Under the pieces are notes generated by a model that was not told the origin of the DNA, did no database searches, and worked only from the letters and a program-made list of their open reading frames with translations. From Methanoregula sp. (GTDB lineage: Archaea > Halobacteriota > Methanomicrobia > Methanomicrobiales > Methanospirillaceae): DNA of 7,330 nucleotides. Positions 5,938 to 7,330 of the stretch are shown here, in pieces. The stretch is taken from contig JALOBP010000120.1 in assembly GCA_023228295.1 (NCBI GenBank), positions 1 through 7,330 on the forward strand, in the 5' to 3' direction. Both the position numbers and the translations under genes were made by a program. How positions within the stretch are numbered: position 1 is the stretch's first letter; the number at the start of each line of letters is the position of its first letter.

Positions 5938-6392
5938 GAAATGATGTTCTTTTGAAATTATTCCTCACAAGGGCAGGACACTTGAGGATGATTCAGGACC
6001 GTCAACCCAGGGCTGGGCGCAAAGGGATCGATCATTTCTTACCATGTTTTCTCCAGAGCAATTTTTTCCCGTTGGGAATCTCCGAGAGAGAACCCACTCC
6101 CCGCCACAATACCCCTGTTCATCCTGTCTTCGGTTTCCCGATCCAAACAGCTCTAAACAGGCCGGTCTTTCTCCCGCCAGAATCTTCCATTCGCCCGGTA
6201 CAGGCTAAAATGACCTTGACTGCAATAATACCCCGTAAAACCCCCCATTCAGGCCGGTTGCAGGTTCCCGGAAATGAATATTCCGGAGTTGTTTTGACCC
6301 CGTATTGGAAAAACAGGGGATCAGGGTAGTGCATCTCCTCCCGGGGGGCTGAAGGATCCTCCATCCGTCGGAGAGGGAGCACCGGATCCCAT

Positions 6393-6405
6393 TTTAATGA
6401 TTAAA
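6393..6405. repeat. 13-bp AT-rich palindrome
   Basis: TTTAATGATTAAA is perfectly symmetric about its central G, flanked by CCC two bases upstream and G6 downstream. It could be an operator, the stem of a hairpin, or a TATA box reading either way. No convincing gene starts at the right distance on either side. Confidence 0.4.
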
Positions 6406-6524
6406 GGGGGGTCACTTTGCAGAATACAACCCGGTTTTTGCCGAGGCTCCCGATGAATGGGGAGGCCGGAGCCCGGTATGGGTTTAACCCAGCCGCCGGT
6501 CACTACGCTGAAATATCTGACCGG

Positions 6525-6530
6525 AAAAAA
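6525..6530 (-). terminator. Oligo-T terminator of nth
   Basis: T6 on the minus strand begins at the base directly after the nth TGA (6531-6533). It sits in the loop of a small CTGA/TCAG inverted repeat (6517-6520 with 6530-6533). Confidence 0.5.
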
Positions 6531-7178
6531 TCAGGAATGCGTCATCTGGAAATACCGGCACGCGCCCTTCACCACGCACTTCTCACACAGAGGTTTCCGT
6601 GCATCACAGGTTGACCGGCCGTGCGCAATGAGAACATCCGTGAGGTCCCCCCACGTATCCTGCGGGAAGAGCGCCATGAGATCGCGTTCGATAATTGCCA
6701 CGTTATCTGTATCCGAAAACCCGATCCGCTGCGCCAGCCTGCGGACATGGGTGTCCACCGCGATCCCTTCGTTCCGGCCCAGCGCATGGTAAAGCACGAT
6801 GTTCGCAGTCTTCCGGCCAACCCCCGGGATCGTCAGGAGCTCATCCATGGTCCCGGGCACTTTACCGCCAAATGAATCGATGAGCGACTGCGAGGCTGCG
6901 ATGATGTTGCCTGCTTTTGCATGGTAATAGCCAAGACTGTGGATGATCGTCTCTACGTCCGCGACATTTGCTTTCGCCAGTTTTTCCGGTGACGGGTATT
7001 TTGAGAAGAGGGGTTCCTTTACTTTCAGGACCGCCTTGTCCGTAGTCTGTGCGGAGAGGATAGTCAGGACAAGGACTTCAAATGGTGTTCCCCGGGCAAC
7101 GGTCTCGGGAGCTTCCTTTGCATCAGGATACCTTCTGAGAAGAGCGGCATAGATCCGTATGGCATCCGGTTTTTTCAT
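6531..7178 (-). CDS. nth: Endonuclease III (DNA glycosylase/AP lyase)
   Basis: Endonuclease III removes oxidised pyrimidines such as thymine glycol and cleaves the resulting abasic site, starting base excision repair. Predicted 215 residues, close to the 211 of the E. coli enzyme. Early conserved LTILSAQTTDKAV (39-50) is the damage-pocket region. The helix-hairpin-helix is LLTIPGVGRKTANIVL (114-129), with catalytic Lys123. The catalytic acid is Asp142 in AVDTHVRRLAQRIG. The C-terminus carries the 4Fe-4S loop C-x6-C-x2-C-x5-C at Cys191, 198, 201 and 207. All key residues are present. The ATG at 7178 gives the normal N-terminus. It lies only 7 nt after the tRNA-Pro 3' end, with AGGA inside that gap too close to act as a normal ribosome-binding site. 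The gene is probably cotranscribed with the tRNA. Confidence 0.96.
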   Translation of the reverse strand: MKKPDAIRIYAALLRRYPDAKEAPETVARGTPFEVLVLTILSAQTTDKAVLKVKEPLFSKYPSPEKLAKANVADVETIIHSLGYYHAKAGNIIAASQSLIDSFGGKVPGTMDELLTIPGVGRKTANIVLYHALGRNEGIAVDTHVRRLAQRIGFSDTDNVAIIERDLMALFPQDTWGDLTDVLIAHGRSTCDARKPLCEKCVVKGACRYFQMTHS

Positions 7179-7185
7179 GGTCCTA

Positions 7186-7260
7186 TGGGGTAGGGCGGAT
7201 TCGAACCGCCGTCAAAGCGTCCCAAACGCTCTAGGATGGACCAGGCTACCCTACTACCCC
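7186..7260 (-). tRNA. tRNA-Pro (anticodon TGG)
   Basis: A 75-nt cloverleaf on the minus strand. The acceptor stem GGGGTAG pairs fully with CTACCCC, followed by discriminator A; CCA is not encoded. The D arm contains AGCCTGGTCCA. The anticodon stem is GAGCG/CGCTT (one G-U pair) with loop TTTGGGA, placing TGG at 34-36, which reads proline codons. The variable loop is 4 nt. The T arm is GGCGG-TTCGAAT-CCGCC. No intron is seen. The nth start codon follows 7 nt after the 3' end. Confidence 0.95.
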
Positions 7261-7285
7261 GCGCCATCATAGTTGGGGTGGGATG

Positions 7286-7294
7286 ATAAAAATA
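7286..7294 (-). promoter_or_regulatory. TATA box of tRNA-Pro (and probably nth)
   Basis: TATTTTTAT on the minus strand is centred about 30 nt before the tRNA 5' end, placing the transcript start near 7264, a few bases before the mature tRNA. No other promoter fits in the 7-nt gap before nth, so this box probably serves nth as well. The rest of 7261-7330 holds no recognisable gene. Confidence 0.6.
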
Positions 7295-7330
7295 GGTGAT
7301 GGTGACCTGTTGCGCAGGACCCGGTAACCA

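Larger units (their letters stand above)
5745..6530. other. Long non-coding region with hairpins and palindromes
   Basis: About 790 bp between the Cys-cluster lipoprotein gene and nth with no convincing gene. The longest open frame (5799-6329, +, 176 codons) has an Arg/Pro-rich, low-quality translation without domain, ribosome-binding site or family resemblance. Opposite frames (such as 6119-6382, -) are no better. What can be seen is a set of small inverted repeats: 5853-5860 with 5868-5875; a two-part hairpin 6073-6096 (TGGG..TCTC..GAGA..CCCA); CCGGAA/TTCCGG at 6268-6286; TTTAATGATTAAA at 6393-6405; GGCTCC/GGAGCC at 6445-6473; TGGGTTTAACCCA at 6479-6491. There are also degenerate direct repeats at 5818-5937. 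It may hold a small RNA, a decayed gene or a regulatory locus; nothing decides between these. Confidence 0.6.

Noticed and set aside
5799..6329. 176-codon open frame on the plus strand
   Set aside because: The translation is Arg- and Pro-rich with no domain-like pattern, hydrophobic core or ribosome-binding site, and it runs through several inverted repeats. Treated as chance openness in GC-rich spacer.
6119..6382. 87-codon open frame on the minus strand
   Set aside because: It lies opposite the above frame, has no start signal and no recognisable protein features.
6354..6389. Two GGATCC palindromes 30 bp apart as a possible mobile-element boundary
   Set aside because: They are six-base palindromes common in GC-rich DNA. 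No transposase, target duplication or terminal inverted repeat accompanies them.
5857..6520. Box C/D-type guide RNA (scattered TGATG-like and CTGA words)
   Set aside because: No C and D boxes occur at the normal spacing with a terminal stem and C'/D' pair on either strand.
6417..6614. 65-codon plus-strand frame overlapping the 3' end of nth
   Set aside because: It is partly antisense to the conserved Fe-S loop codons of nth, so its openness there follows from nth codon use. No ribosome-binding site.
1..7330. CRISPR array, integrase, transposase, toxin-antitoxin or phage genes
   Set aside because: None visible: no regularly spaced repeats, and no recognisable recombinase or defence protein in any plausible frame.

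Overview
The window reads as chromosomal DNA from a methanogenic archaeon, most likely in or near the Methanomicrobiales (Methanoregula-like). This is inferred from several things together. The genes are GC-rich and separated by AT-rich spacers carrying archaeal TATA-like boxes. Oligo-T tracts follow stop codons. Two genes appear to be read from leaderless transcripts. There is a signal-anchored beta-propeller surface protein and there are small lipoproteins, alongside bacterial-type UvrA and UvrC, which many mesophilic methanogens carry. No marker in the window settles the genus.

Layout, left to right. (1) The 3' 300 codons of uvrA (1-908, +). (2) A small TPR protein (909-1226, -), tail-to-tail with uvrA with no spacer. 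Its upstream region holds either a promoter or the remains of a longer 5' end. (3) A secreted, membrane-anchored WD40/PQQ-like propeller protein (1392-2699, -). (4) An AT-rich divergent promoter region. (5) uvrC (2848-4401, +), whose product lacks the C-terminal helix-hairpin-helix domain. (6) A 55-bp convergent spacer with oligo-T terminators for both strands. (7) A divergent pair of lipoprotein genes (4457-4861, -; 5007-5744, +), each with a TATA-like box about 26 nt before its ATG. The second lipoprotein has a 12-cysteine cluster. (8) About 790 bp without a convincing gene (5745-6530), holding short hairpins, palindromes and degenerate repeats. (9) The endonuclease III gene nth (6531-7178, -), whose start codon lies 7 nt after a tRNA-Pro(TGG) gene (7186-7260, -).

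The theme is DNA repair. UvrA and UvrC are two of the three parts of nucleotide excision repair (uvrB is not visible), and endonuclease III starts base excision repair of oxidised pyrimidines. These are interleaved with cell-surface genes that have no evident link to repair. I see no CRISPR array, insertion sequence, integrase, phage gene or toxin-antitoxin pair. I did not find convincing evidence of an undescribed multi-gene system. The points most worth a second look are the tRNA-nth arrangement, the long non-coding stretch, the possible frameshift upstream of the TPR gene, the short UvrC and the Cys-cluster lipoprotein.
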